Source of the DNA: Citrobacter koseri ATCC BAA-895
Lineage (GTDB): Bacteria; Pseudomonadota; Gammaproteobacteria; Enterobacterales; Enterobacteriaceae
Assembly: GCF_000018045.1 (NCBI RefSeq)
Contig: NC_009792.1
Span: 2,046,001-2,110,000, forward strand
Direction: 5' to 3'
DNA length: 64,000 bases
The first letter of the stretch is position 1. Each line of letters begins with the position of its first letter. Below, piece by piece: positions 1 through 8,928 of the stretch. The notes beneath the pieces were generated by a model, which did not search any database, was not told the DNA's origin, and was given only the letters and a program-made list of their open reading frames with translations. The translations under genes were made by a program, and so were the position numbers.

Positions 1-1
1 T

Positions 2-100
2 TGGGCATTACAACAACTGTGGCTGTTCTGGGTGATGCCGATTATCGGCGGTATTCTGGGTGGCGTGCTGTACCGCACGCTGCTTGAAAAACGCGATTAA
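2..100 (+). CDS. aqpZ: Aquaporin Z, C-terminal end (partial)
   Basis: Only the last 32 codons are in the window; the gene enters from the left edge. The translated tail ends in ...GVLYRTLLEKRD after a hydrophobic helix, which is the C-terminus of the enteric water channel AqpZ, an inner-membrane aquaporin. Its position next to lysO matches the K-12 neighbourhood. The partial length means the NPA pore motifs cannot be checked here. Confidence 0.85.
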   Translation, partial: WALQQLWLFWVMPIIGGILGGVLYRTLLEKRD

Positions 101-116
101 TTGAGTGAAGTCCGTG

Positions 117-204
117 GTGTCGGGTGGCGACTACGCCTTACCCGACCTGCGATACAGTACAATAAGCAGGCCGGGTAAGCGTTAGCGCCACCCGGCTTTT
201 TTTT
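117..204 (+). terminator. REP palindrome with terminal T-run after aqpZ
   Basis: Two REP-type arms (GTCGGGTGGCG... at 119 and ...CGCCACCCGGC ending at 196) form a long inverted repeat, and eight T residues follow at 197-204. On the plus strand this has the form of an intrinsic terminator and would end aqpZ transcription before lysO. Confidence 0.65.
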
Positions 205-275
205 GCTCCTTTACCTGACCGCCTTTATTGGGTAGTGTCATTGCGCTGTCTCGCATATAAAGGACCCGGTTGTTC

Positions 276-1175
276 ATGTTTTCAGGACTTTTAATCATTT
301 TGGTTCCACTGATTGTGGGCTACCTCATTCCACTTCAGCATCAGGCCGCATTAAAACTGATCAACCGGCTGTTAAGCTGGATTGTCTACGTCATTCTCTT
401 TTTTATGGGGATCAGCCTGGCGTTCCTGGATAATCTCGCCAGTAATTTGCTCGCTATTTTTCATTATTCCGCTGTCAGTATTACCGTTATTTTGCTGTGC
501 AACATCGCGGCATTATTCTGGCTGGAACGTTCGCTACCGTGGCGACACAACCACCAGCAGGAGAAATTACCTTCACGTATCGCGATGGCGCTTGAGTCAC
601 TTAAATTATGCGGCGTCGTGGTGCTGGGTTTTCTGCTTGGCCTCAGCGGGCTGGCATTTCTCAAACACGCTACGGAAGCCAGCGAATATACGCTGATCTT
701 CTTATTATTCCTGATCGGCATCCAGTTGCGAAACAATGGCATGACCTTAAAACAGATTGTGCTGAATCGCCGGGGGATGATTGTCGCCGTGGTGGTGGTC
801 GCCAGCTCTATGCTCGGCGGGGTTATCAATGCGCTCATTCTCGGCCTGCCGATCAAAACCGCGCTGGCAATGGCATCGGGTTTCGGCTGGTATTCCCTGT
901 CCGGCATTTTATTGACCGAATCGTTCGGCCCGGTAATTGGCAGCGCCGCTTTCTTTAACGATCTGGCGCGCGAGCTGATAGCGATTATGCTGATCCCCGG
1001 TCTGGTTCGTCGCAGTCGCTCCACCGCGTTAGGGTTATGCGGCGCCACGTCGATGGACTTCACGTTGCCGGTGCTTCAGCGTACAGGCGGTCTGGAGATG
1101 GTGCCTGCCGCCATCGTTCACGGTTTTATCCTCAGCCTGCTGGTGCCGATCCTGATGGCCTTTTTCTCAGCCTGA
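276..1175 (+). CDS. lysO: L-lysine exporter LysO
   Basis: Inner-membrane lysine exporter (formerly YbjE) that protects cells from excess lysine and thialysine. The protein is hydrophobic throughout and nearly identical in layout to the 299-residue E. coli protein, including the segments GFGWYSLSGILLTESFGP and GLCGATSMDFTLPVLQ. The ATG at 276 gives the E. coli length. An in-frame TTG at 270 lies closer to the AAGGA at 260-264 (5 nt, against 11 nt for the ATG), so a two-residue longer form is possible. It sits between aqpZ and hcp as in K-12. In E. coli the gene is controlled by ArgP; no ArgP site is identified here. Confidence 0.95.
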   Translation: MFSGLLIILVPLIVGYLIPLQHQAALKLINRLLSWIVYVILFFMGISLAFLDNLASNLLAIFHYSAVSITVILLCNIAALFWLERSLPWRHNHQQEKLPSRIAMALESLKLCGVVVLGFLLGLSGLAFLKHATEASEYTLIFLLFLIGIQLRNNGMTLKQIVLNRRGMIVAVVVVASSMLGGVINALILGLPIKTALAMASGFGWYSLSGILLTESFGPVIGSAAFFNDLARELIAIMLIPGLVRRSRSTALGLCGATSMDFTLPVLQRTGGLEMVPAAIVHGFILSLLVPILMAFFSA

Positions 1176-1183
1176 TACCTCCC

Positions 1184-1205
1184 TGGCGGTAGAACCCTGC
1201 CGCCA
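1184..1205 (+). terminator. Hairpin after lysO, possible weak terminator
   Basis: TGGCGG at 1184-1189 pairs with CCGCCA at 1200-1205, nine bases past the lysO stop. No T-run follows, so it may stabilise the 3' end rather than terminate. Confidence 0.3.
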
Positions 1206-1208
1206 AAA

Positions 1209-1222
1209 TTGCGCTAAATCAA
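1209..1222 (+). promoter_or_regulatory. Candidate FNR site upstream of hcp
   Basis: TTGCGCTAAATCAA keeps the right half (ATCAA) and the outer TTG of the FNR consensus TTGAT-N4-ATCAA. It lies about 105 bp before the hcp start. The hcp-hcr operon of E. coli is FNR-activated under anaerobic conditions, so the site is plausible by position, but only one half-site is good. Confidence 0.45.
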
Positions 1223-1281
1223 TCTCCCTGTAAATTATGTAAGAAATCACTTTTATCCCTTTGCGCGCAGGCATAACCTTA

Positions 1282-1304
1282 AACATGTATATTAAATATA
1301 ACTT
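1282..1304 (+). promoter_or_regulatory. Candidate NsrR operator in the hcp leader
   Basis: A 23-bp near-palindrome resembles the NsrR pattern AAGATG-N11-CATCTT, with AT-rich arms around a TTAAAT core. It lies 16 bp before the hcp ATG. NsrR is the NO-sensing repressor of hcp-hcr in E. coli, and a site overlapping the transcript start would fit that role. The assignment rests on pattern and position only. Confidence 0.45.
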
Positions 1305-1320
1305 TAAAAAAGGTGTGACC

Positions 1321-2973
1321 ATGTTTTGTGTGCAATGTGAACAAACCATCCGTACTCCGGCGGGGAACGGCTGCTCCTACGCGCAGGGTATGTGCGGTAA
1401 AACAGCGGAAACGTCCGATCTCCAGGATCTGCTGATTGCGTCCCTGCAAGGTCTGTCTGCATGGGCTGCTAAAGCCCGTGAATATGGCATCATCGATCAT
1501 GACGTTGACAACTTTGCCCCGCGTGCATTTTTCTCTACTCTGACCAACGTTAACTTCGATTCTCCGCGTATCGTCGGCTATGCCCGTGAAGCGATCGCCC
1601 TGCGCGAATCGCTGAAAGCGCAGTGCCAGAACATCGATGCAAGCGCCACGGTAAACAACCCGATGGCCGACCTGCAACTGGTCAGCGACGATCTGGGCGA
1701 TTTGCAACGTCAGGCCGCCGAGTTCACCCCGAACAAAGACAAAGCCGCTATTGGCGAGAACATCCTCGGCCTGCGTCTGCTTTGCCTGTATGGCCTGAAA
1801 GGTGCGGCAGCGTACATGGAGCACGCCCACGTTCTGGGTCAGTATGACAACGACATCTACGCGCAGTACCACAAAATCATGGCGTGGCTGGGCACCTGGC
1901 CTTCCGATATGAACGCTCTGCTGGAATGTTCTATGGAAATCGGCCAGATGAACTTCAAAGTGATGAGCATCCTGGATGCCGGTGAAACCACCAAATACGG
2001 CCACCCGACCCCGACTCAGGTTAACGTGAAAGCGGTTGAAGGTAAGTGCATCCTGATCTCCGGTCACGACCTGAAAGATCTGTACAACCTGCTGGAGCAG
2101 ACCGAAGGGACTGGCGTGAACGTCTATACCCACGGTGAAATGCTGCCCGCGCACGGTTACCCGGAACTGCGTAAATTCAAACACCTGGTCGGTAACTACG
2201 GCAGCGGCTGGCAGAACCAGCAGGTTGAATTCGCCCGCTTCCCTGGCCCTATCGTGATGACCTCTAACTGCATCATCGACCCGACCGTTGGCGCATATGA
2301 CGACCGTATCTGGACGCGCAGCATCGTCGGTTGGCCGGGCGTAAACCACCTGGAAGGCGAAGATTTCTCTCCGGTTATCGCTCAGGCGCAGCAGATGGCA
2401 GGCTTCCCGTACAGCGAAATCCCGCATCTGATCACCGTTGGTTTCGGTCGCCAGACGCTGCTGGGCGCAGCAGACAGCCTGATCGACCTGGTCAGCCGCG
2501 AAAAACTGCGTCACATCTTCCTGGTGGGCGGCTGTGACGGCGCGCGTGGCGAACGTAACTACTTCACCGATTTCGCGACCAGCGTACCGGATGACTGCCT
2601 GATTCTGACGCTGGCCTGTGGTAAATACCGCTTCAACAAACTGGAATTCGGCGACATCGAAGGTCTGCCGCGTCTGGTTGACGCCGGTCAGTGTAACGAC
2701 GCTTACTCCGCCATCATTCTGGCCGTCACGCTGGCAGAAAAACTGGGCTGTGGCGTGAACGACCTGCCGCTGTCTCTGGTGCTCTCCTGGTTCGAACAGA
2801 AAGCGATCGTCATCCTGCTGACGCTGTTGTCTCTGGGCGTGAAAAACATCGTGACCGGGCCGACTGCGCCAGGTTTCTTCACCCCGGATCTGCTGGCTGT
2901 CCTCAACGAGAAATTTGGCCTGCGTCAGGTCACCACCGTTGAAGAAGATATGCAGCAACTGTTGAGCGCGTAA
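1321..2973 (+). CDS. hcp: Hydroxylamine reductase / hybrid-cluster protein Hcp
   Basis: Cytoplasmic hybrid-cluster protein. It reduces NO (high-affinity NO reductase activity in E. coli) and hydroxylamine in vitro, and promotes S-nitrosylation under anaerobic nitrate respiration. Cys3, Cys6, Cys18 and Cys25 form the N-terminal Fe-S cluster motif of the enteric class; the cysteine-rich C-terminal half (GGCDGARGE, LACGKYRFN) carries hybrid-cluster ligands. The ATG at 1321 follows AAGGTG and gives the 550-residue E. coli length; an upstream in-frame ATG at 1261 is rejected because it would translate the putative NsrR site. hcr follows after 11 bp in one operon. Confidence 0.98.
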   Translation: MFCVQCEQTIRTPAGNGCSYAQGMCGKTAETSDLQDLLIASLQGLSAWAAKAREYGIIDHDVDNFAPRAFFSTLTNVNFDSPRIVGYAREAIALRESLKAQCQNIDASATVNNPMADLQLVSDDLGDLQRQAAEFTPNKDKAAIGENILGLRLLCLYGLKGAAAYMEHAHVLGQYDNDIYAQYHKIMAWLGTWPSDMNALLECSMEIGQMNFKVMSILDAGETTKYGHPTPTQVNVKAVEGKCILISGHDLKDLYNLLEQTEGTGVNVYTHGEMLPAHGYPELRKFKHLVGNYGSGWQNQQVEFARFPGPIVMTSNCIIDPTVGAYDDRIWTRSIVGWPGVNHLEGEDFSPVIAQAQQMAGFPYSEIPHLITVGFGRQTLLGAADSLIDLVSREKLRHIFLVGGCDGARGERNYFTDFATSVPDDCLILTLACGKYRFNKLEFGDIEGLPRLVDAGQCNDAYSAIILAVTLAEKLGCGVNDLPLSLVLSWFEQKAIVILLTLLSLGVKNIVTGPTAPGFFTPDLLAVLNEKFGLRQVTTVEEDMQQLLSA

Positions 2974-2984
2974 GGAGTTTTAGA

Positions 2985-3953
2985 ATGACGATGCCAACCA
3001 CTCAGTGTCCGTGGCGGATGCAGGTACATCACATCCATCAGGAAACCCCGGATGTGTGGACTCTCTCATTACTGTGTCACGATCACTATCCGTACCGTGC
3101 CGGTCAGTATGCGCTGGTCAGCGTTCGCAACTCTGCGGATACGCTGCGGGCCTACACCATTTCGTCCACGCCGGGCGTGAGCGAGTACATTACGCTGACG
3201 ATCCGTCGCATTGATGAAGGCGCAGGTTCACAGTGGTTAACCCGCGAGGTGAAACGCGGCGACTATATCTGGCTGTCCGATGCGATGGGCGACTTTATCT
3301 GTGAAGACAAAGCCGAAGACAAGTTCCTGATGCTGGCGGCCGGTTGCGGCGTCACGCCAATTATGTCGATGCGTCGTTGGCTGGCAAAATACCGCCCGCA
3401 GGCAGATGTGCAGGTGATCTTCAACGTGCGTTCGCCGCAGGATGTGATTTTCGCTGAGGAATGGCGTCAGTACCCGGTCACGCTGGTGGCGGAGAACAAT
3501 GCGACCCACGGTTTCGTGGCTGGTCGCCTGACCACTGAATTACTGAAAAACGTGCCGGATCTGGCATCGCGCACCGTCATGACCTGCGGCCCGGCGCCGT
3601 ATATGGACATGGTTGAGCAGGAAGTGAAAGCGCTCGGCGTAACGCGCTTCTTTAAAGAGAAGTTCTTTACACCAGTTGCCGAAGCGGCAACGGAGGGTCT
3701 GAAGTTCACCAAACTGCAACCGGCGCAGGAGTTTTACGCGCCTGTCGGCACCACGCTGCTGGACGCGCTGGAAAGCAATAAAGTTCCAGTGACTGTGGCA
3801 TGTCGTGCTGGCGTATGCGGCTGCTGCAAAACCAAAGTGGTTTCCGGTGAATATACGGTCAGCAGCACCATGACGCTGACCGATGCGGAAATCGCCGACG
3901 GTTATGTGCTGGCCTGCTCCTGCCATCCGCAGGGCGATTTAGTTCTGGCATAA
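2985..3953 (+). CDS. hcr: NADH oxidoreductase Hcr
   Basis: Electron donor to Hcp: a FAD- and NADH-binding reductase with a C-terminal plant-type [2Fe-2S] domain. The FAD motif RAYTISS lies near residue 55, the NAD-binding AGCGVTPIMSM near residue 120, and cysteines in CRAGVCGCCKTKV with a final CSCH ligate the cluster. It is 322 residues, the E. coli length. It starts 11 bp after the hcp stop with AAGGAG upstream, so the two are co-expressed. A BIME follows the stop codon. Confidence 0.97.
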   Translation: MTMPTTQCPWRMQVHHIHQETPDVWTLSLLCHDHYPYRAGQYALVSVRNSADTLRAYTISSTPGVSEYITLTIRRIDEGAGSQWLTREVKRGDYIWLSDAMGDFICEDKAEDKFLMLAAGCGVTPIMSMRRWLAKYRPQADVQVIFNVRSPQDVIFAEEWRQYPVTLVAENNATHGFVAGRLTTELLKNVPDLASRTVMTCGPAPYMDMVEQEVKALGVTRFFKEKFFTPVAEAATEGLKFTKLQPAQEFYAPVGTTLLDALESNKVPVTVACRAGVCGCCKTKVVSGEYTVSSTMTLTDAEIADGYVLACSCHPQGDLVLA

Positions 3954-3959
3954 GCTCCC

Positions 3960-4039
3960 ATTGCCGGATGACGCTTCGCTTATCCGGCCTGCCATCTTTC
4001 GGCAGGCCGGGTAAGGCATTTACGCCGCCATCCGGCAAT
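3960..4039. repeat. BIME (paired REP palindromes) between hcr and doxX
   Basis: ATTGCCGGATG... at 3960 and ...CATCCGGCAAT at 4039 are opposed REP units enclosing a second inner pair (GGCCTGCC / GGCAGGCC). It lies between two converging genes and may stabilise or end both transcripts. Confidence 0.85.
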
Positions 4040-4042
4040 TCT

Positions 4043-4477
4043 TCACCGCCAGGCCGAATTTCCCGCAACAGAGAACCGCCCCGCCCCCAGAAACGCCACC
4101 GCCAGCGCGCCAATAAAGAAATAAACTAAACTTTCTATCGCCCATGCGCCGACGGCATCCAGTTGCCAGGTTTTCCCGGTGCCGACCATTAACCACGCCA
4201 CCACCATCGTCAATGCCAGTACCAGCGCGGCAGGACGCGTAAGAATACCCAGCACAATCAGGCAAGGCGCAATCACCTCGCCCACCAGCACGCCATAGGC
4301 GATAAACCCGGGCAATCCTTTTGCAATCAGCATATTGCTAATGCCATCAATACCGTCGAACAGTTTATGCAGGCCGTGAAACAGCATCAGCCCCCCTACT
4401 GCGAGGCGTAACAGAAACTTGCCAAAATCTTCATGCGTCAGCATACGGTTCACTGCATTTAATAACGTTGTAACCAT
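4043..4477 (-). CDS. DoxX-family membrane protein
   Basis: A 144-residue integral membrane protein of the DoxX/SURF4-like family with about four hydrophobic helices. The N-terminal LRLAVGGLMLFHGLHKL and the central GEVIAPCLIVLGILTRPAAL are typical of DoxX. Relatives associate with thiol or quinone redox complexes in some bacteria, but no substrate can be assigned. AGGAG lies 8 nt before the ATG. K-12 has no gene here between hcr and poxB, so this is an accessory insertion, transcribed opposite to both neighbours. Function is unknown. Confidence 0.88.
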   Translation of the reverse strand: MVTTLLNAVNRMLTHEDFGKFLLRLAVGGLMLFHGLHKLFDGIDGISNMLIAKGLPGFIAYGVLVGEVIAPCLIVLGILTRPAALVLALTMVVAWLMVGTGKTWQLDAVGAWAIESLVYFFIGALAVAFLGAGRFSVAGNSAWR

Positions 4478-4630
4478 CTGAATTGACTCCTGGTTCCGGC
4501 TGGTTTGCCATTAAATTACGCGTTCTGTCGGTTGAAATATAGCTGCTGAAAATAAGGGGTGATGACAAAGCGTAACGATTATCTTCATCTAAACTTGTAA
4601 CCGGTATCACATTACAGGAGATGGAAAACC

Positions 4631-6349
4631 ATGAAACAAACCGTTGCCGCTTACATTGCAAAAACACTTGAACAGGCTGGCGTGAAACGTATCTGGGGCG
4701 TGACGGGCGACTCCCTGAACGGCCTGAGCGACAGCCTGAACCGGATGGGGACAATTGACTGGATGTCGACGCGCCATGAAGAGGTCGCCGCCTTTGCTGC
4801 TGGCGCGGAAGCGCAACTCACCGGTGAACTGGCGGTGTGCGCGGGTTCATGCGGGCCTGGCAACCTGCATTTGATTAACGGTCTGTTCGATTGCCACCGT
4901 AATCACGTCCCGGTTCTGGCTATCGCCGCCCACATTCCTTCCAGCGAAATCGGCAGCGGCTACTTTCAGGAGACCCACCCACAAGAGCTGTTTCGCGAAT
5001 GCAGCCACTATTGCGAGCTGGTTTCCACCCCGGAGCAGATCCCGCAGGTACTGGCGATCGCCATGCGTAAAGCGGTGCTTAACCGTGGCGTCTCCGTCGT
5101 GGTGCTGCCGGGCGACGTTGCGCTGAAACCGGCGCCGGAAAGCGCCAGCGCCCACTGGTATCATGCCCCGCTGCCGGTCGTGACCCCGGCCGAAGAAGAG
5201 CTGAAAAAACTGGCACAGCTATTACGTTACTCCAGCAATATCGCCCTGATGTGCGGCAGCGGCTGCGCGGGCGCGCATAAAGAGCTGGTGGAATTCGCCG
5301 CCAAAATTAAAGCGCCAATTGTTCATGCGCTGCGCGGCAAAGAGCATGTAGAGTACGATAACCCTTACGATGTGGGCATGACGGGATTGATCGGCTTCTC
5401 ATCCGGTTTCCATACGATGATGAATGCTGACACCCTGATCCTGCTCGGCACCCAGTTTCCCTATCGCGCCTTTTACCCGACCGACGCCAAAATCATTCAA
5501 ATCGATATCAACCCGGCAAGCATTGGCGCGCACAGTAAAGTCGATATGGCGCTGGTCGGCGATATTCGCTCCACGCTCGCCGCGTTATTGCCGATGCTGG
5601 AAGAAAAAACCGATCGTAAATTCCTTGATAAAGCGCTGGAGCACTATCGCGACGCGCGCAAAGGGCTGGATGATTTAGCCAAACCGAGCGAGAAAGCGAT
5701 TCACCCACAATATCTGGCGCAGCAGATCAGCCATTTCGCCGCAGATGACGCCATCTTTACCTGCGACGTCGGCACGCCGACCGTATGGGCGGCGCGTTAT
5801 CTGAAAATGAACGGTAAGCGCCGTCTGCTGGGATCGTTTAACCACGGTTCAATGGCCAATGCCATGCCGCAGGCGTTAGGCGCCCAGGCCACCGAACCGG
5901 GCCGTCAGGTGATCGCCATGTGCGGCGATGGGGGATTCAGTATGCTAATGGGCGATTTCCTCTCTGTCGTACAGATGAAGCTGCCGGTAAAAATTGTTGT
6001 TTTCAACAACAGCGTGCTGGGCTTTGTGGCAATGGAGATGAAAGCGGGCGGCTACCTCACCGACGGCACCGAACTGCACGACACGAACTTCGCCCGCATT
6101 GCTGAAGCCTGCGGCATTACAGGGCTCCGCGTTGAAAAAGCCGCCGACGTCGACGAGGCGCTGCAACGCGCGCTGTCTATCGACGGTCCGGTACTGGTCG
6201 ATGTGGTCGTGGCGAAAGAAGAACTGGCCATTCCGCCGCAAATCAAACTGGAGCAGGCCAAAGGGTTTAGCCTGTATATGCTGCGCGCGATCATCAGCGG
6301 GCGCGGTGATGAAGTGATCGAACTGGCGAAAACCAACTGGCTAAGGTAA
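4631..6349 (+). CDS. poxB: Pyruvate dehydrogenase (quinone) / pyruvate oxidase PoxB
   Basis: Peripheral membrane enzyme that oxidises pyruvate to acetate and CO2 and passes electrons to ubiquinone, mostly in stationary phase. It is 572 residues, the exact E. coli length. The N-terminal ThDP domain has RHEEVAAFAA with the catalytic Glu, the middle FAD domain is present, and the C-terminal ThDP site contains GDGGFSMLMGDF. The last ~23 residues (to AKTNWLR) are the lipid-binding peptide that anchors the activated enzyme. GGAG lies before the ATG. ltaE and ybjT follow closely, suggesting one transcript. Confidence 0.98.
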   Translation: MKQTVAAYIAKTLEQAGVKRIWGVTGDSLNGLSDSLNRMGTIDWMSTRHEEVAAFAAGAEAQLTGELAVCAGSCGPGNLHLINGLFDCHRNHVPVLAIAAHIPSSEIGSGYFQETHPQELFRECSHYCELVSTPEQIPQVLAIAMRKAVLNRGVSVVVLPGDVALKPAPESASAHWYHAPLPVVTPAEEELKKLAQLLRYSSNIALMCGSGCAGAHKELVEFAAKIKAPIVHALRGKEHVEYDNPYDVGMTGLIGFSSGFHTMMNADTLILLGTQFPYRAFYPTDAKIIQIDINPASIGAHSKVDMALVGDIRSTLAALLPMLEEKTDRKFLDKALEHYRDARKGLDDLAKPSEKAIHPQYLAQQISHFAADDAIFTCDVGTPTVWAARYLKMNGKRRLLGSFNHGSMANAMPQALGAQATEPGRQVIAMCGDGGFSMLMGDFLSVVQMKLPVKIVVFNNSVLGFVAMEMKAGGYLTDGTELHDTNFARIAEACGITGLRVEKAADVDEALQRALSIDGPVLVDVVVAKEELAIPPQIKLEQAKGFSLYMLRAIISGRGDEVIELAKTNWLR

Positions 6350-6387
6350 AACAATGCACATCGCCTTTTAAACTATAGGGATGTGCA

Positions 6388-7389
6388 ATGATCGATTTAC
6401 GTAGTGATACCGTTACCCGGCCGAGTCGTGCCATGCTCGAAGAGATGATGGCCGCCCCGGTCGGGGACGACGTGTACGGAGATGACCCAACCGTCAACGC
6501 CCTCCAGCAATACGCCGCTGAGCTTTCTGGCAAAGACGCGGCGATTTTTTTACCCACCGGCACTCAGGCTAACCTGGTCGCTCTGCTCAGCCACTGTGAA
6601 CGCGGCGAAGAGTATATCGCCGGTCAGGGCGCGCATAACTATCTGTACGAGGCAGGCGGCGCGGCGGTGCTGGGCAGCATTCAACCGCAGCCCATTGATG
6701 CCGCCGCAGACGGTACGTTGCCGCTGGATAAGGTCGCCGCGAAGATCAAGGCGGATGATATCCATTTTGCCCGCACTCGCTTACTCAGTCTGGAAAACAC
6801 CCACAACGGTAAAGTGCTGCCGCGCGAATATTTAAAACAGGCGTGGGAATTTACCCGCGAGCGCGGTCTGGCGTTGCACGTTGACGGCGCGCGTATTTTT
6901 AACGCGGTCGTCGCCTACGGCTGCGAACTGAAAGACATTACTCAATACTGCGATTCATTCACCATTTGCCTGTCAAAAGGTCTGGGGACGCCGGTAGGCT
7001 CACTGTTAGTCGGCAACCAGGACTACATTAAGCGCGCCATCCGCTGGCGCAAAATGACCGGCGGCGGTATGCGTCAGGCGGGCATTCTGGCGGCTGCCGG
7101 GCTGTACGCGTTGAAGAATAACGTCGCACGTTTACAGGACGATCACGACAACGCGGCCTGGATGGCGGAGCAACTGCGTGAAGCTGGCGCGGATGTTATG
7201 CGTCACGACACCAATATGCTGTTTGTCCGCGTTGGTGAAGAGAACGCGGCGGCGCTGGGCGAATACATGAAGGCACATGACGTGCTGATCAACGCGTCGC
7301 CGATCGTGCGTCTGGTGACGCATCTGGACGTATCGCGTGAACAGCTTGCTGAAGTCGCCGCCCACTGGCGCGCCTTTTTAACCCGCTAA
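6388..7389 (+). CDS. ltaE: Low-specificity L-threonine aldolase
   Basis: PLP-dependent enzyme that splits L-threonine and L-allo-threonine to glycine and acetaldehyde. The 333-residue protein has the fold-type I layout: FLPTGTQANL near residue 55, HVDGARIFNA near 164 with the PLP-contacting Asp, and Lys197 in SFTICLSKGLG as the Schiff-base lysine. AGGGA precedes the ATG. It lies 38 bp after poxB and 10 bp before ybjT. Confidence 0.97.
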   Translation: MIDLRSDTVTRPSRAMLEEMMAAPVGDDVYGDDPTVNALQQYAAELSGKDAAIFLPTGTQANLVALLSHCERGEEYIAGQGAHNYLYEAGGAAVLGSIQPQPIDAAADGTLPLDKVAAKIKADDIHFARTRLLSLENTHNGKVLPREYLKQAWEFTRERGLALHVDGARIFNAVVAYGCELKDITQYCDSFTICLSKGLGTPVGSLLVGNQDYIKRAIRWRKMTGGGMRQAGILAAAGLYALKNNVARLQDDHDNAAWMAEQLREAGADVMRHDTNMLFVRVGEENAAALGEYMKAHDVLINASPIVRLVTHLDVSREQLAEVAAHWRAFLTR

Positions 7390-7399
7390 GGAGACGGAC

Positions 7400-8830
7400 G
7401 TGCCGCAACGTATTTTGGTTCTTGGCGCCAGTGGTTACATTGGTCAACATCTGGTGCGGGCGCTCAGCGCGCAAGGGCATCAGATTCTGGCGGCGGCACG
7501 TCGCATCGAACGGCTGGAAAAACAGCAACTGGCTAACGTCAGTTGTCATAAAGTCGATCTCAACTGGCCGGATAATCTGCCCGCGCTGCTCCGCGAAGTC
7601 GACACCGTCTATTATCTGGTGCATGGCATGGGCGAAGGCGGCGATTTTATTGCCCATGAGCGCCAGGTTGCGATGAACGTGCGCGATGCGCTGCGTGAAG
7701 TACCGGTCAAACAGCTCATATTCCTCAGCTCGTTGCAGGCGCCGAAACATGAGCAGTCTGACCATTTGCGCGCCCGGCAGTTAACTGCGGAGACGCTGCG
7801 CGAATCCGGCGTGCTGGTGACTGAACTGCGCGCCGGCATTATCGTCGGCGCAGGTTCAGCCGCCTTCGAAGTGATGCGCGATATGGTCTACAACCTGCCG
7901 GTGCTGACGCCACCTCGCTGGGTGCGCTCCCGAACCACGCCCATCGCGCTGGAAAATTTGCTGCACTATCTGGTGGCGTTGCTGGATCACCCTGCCTGCG
8001 AGCACCGGGTTCTCGAAGCCGCCGGGCCGCAGGTCTTAAGCTATCAGGAGCAGTTCAAGCACTTTATGGCCGTCAGCGGCAAACATCGCCTGCTGATCCC
8101 CATCCCTTTTCCGACCCGCTGGATTTCAGTCTGGTTTTTAAATGTCATTACGTCCGTTCCACCGACCACGGCAAAAGCGCTGATCCAGGGGCTGAAACAT
8201 GACCTGCTGGCCGATGATACCGAACTGCGGGCGTTGGTCCCCCAGACGCTCATCTCCTTTGACGATGCCGTGCGTCGCACGCTGAAGGAGGAAGAAAAAC
8301 TGGTCAACTCCAGCGACTGGGGATACGACGCCCAGGCGTTTGCCCGCTGGCGACCAGAGTATGGCTATTTTGCCAAACAGGCCGGATTCACGGTTAAAAC
8401 CTCCGCCAGCCGGAAAGCCCTGTGGCAGGTGATCAACCGTCTCGGCGGCAAAGAAGGCTATTTCTTTGGCAATATTCTCTGGAAGACGCGTGCGGCAATG
8501 GATCTGCTGGTGGGGCATCGACTGGCAAAAGGCCGACCTGAACACGCGCTTCTTCAGACCGGCGACACGGTGGACAGCTGGAAAGTCATCATTGTCGAGC
8601 CGGAAAAGCAGCTGACCTTACTGTTTGGCATGAAAGCGCCGGGCCTTGGCCGTCTGAGCTTTACCCTTGAAGATAAAGGCGATCACCGGCAAATTGACGT
8701 GCGCGCCTGGTGGCACCCGCACGGGATGCCCGGCCTTTTCTACTGGCTGCTGATGATTCCGGCGCATCTCTTTATTTTCCGGGGCATGGCAAAGCGAATT
8801 GCCCGGCTTGCAGAACAAATCACAGATTAA
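7400..8830 (+). CDS. ybjT: NAD(P)-binding DUF2867 protein YbjT
   Basis: A 476-residue protein with an N-terminal Rossmann fold (LGASGYIGQHLVRAL at residues 7-21) and a C-terminal DUF2867 region of roughly 140 residues ending in a hydrophobic segment. Length and sequence match E. coli YbjT, whose biochemical role is not established. The start is a GTG at 7400 with a strong AAGGAG 6 nt upstream. It is the last gene of the poxB-ltaE-ybjT set. Confidence 0.95.
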   Translation: MPQRILVLGASGYIGQHLVRALSAQGHQILAAARRIERLEKQQLANVSCHKVDLNWPDNLPALLREVDTVYYLVHGMGEGGDFIAHERQVAMNVRDALREVPVKQLIFLSSLQAPKHEQSDHLRARQLTAETLRESGVLVTELRAGIIVGAGSAAFEVMRDMVYNLPVLTPPRWVRSRTTPIALENLLHYLVALLDHPACEHRVLEAAGPQVLSYQEQFKHFMAVSGKHRLLIPIPFPTRWISVWFLNVITSVPPTTAKALIQGLKHDLLADDTELRALVPQTLISFDDAVRRTLKEEEKLVNSSDWGYDAQAFARWRPEYGYFAKQAGFTVKTSASRKALWQVINRLGGKEGYFFGNILWKTRAAMDLLVGHRLAKGRPEHALLQTGDTVDSWKVIIVEPEKQLTLLFGMKAPGLGRLSFTLEDKGDHRQIDVRAWWHPHGMPGLFYWLLMIPAHLFIFRGMAKRIARLAEQITD

Positions 8831-8928
8831 TCATAAAAACATACTGTATTCTTTCATGTTTCCCATTGCATACCGACGTAATTCACGGAAGAATGCGCAC
8901 GAAGTTCTATTAACCACAGTGGATTGAT

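Noticed and set aside
1279..2958. 559-codon open frame antisense to hcp
   Set aside because: It is the mirror of a strongly conserved, GC-rich gene; its translation is low-complexity (rich in Gln, Val, Phe, Arg) with no recognisable domain and no SD.
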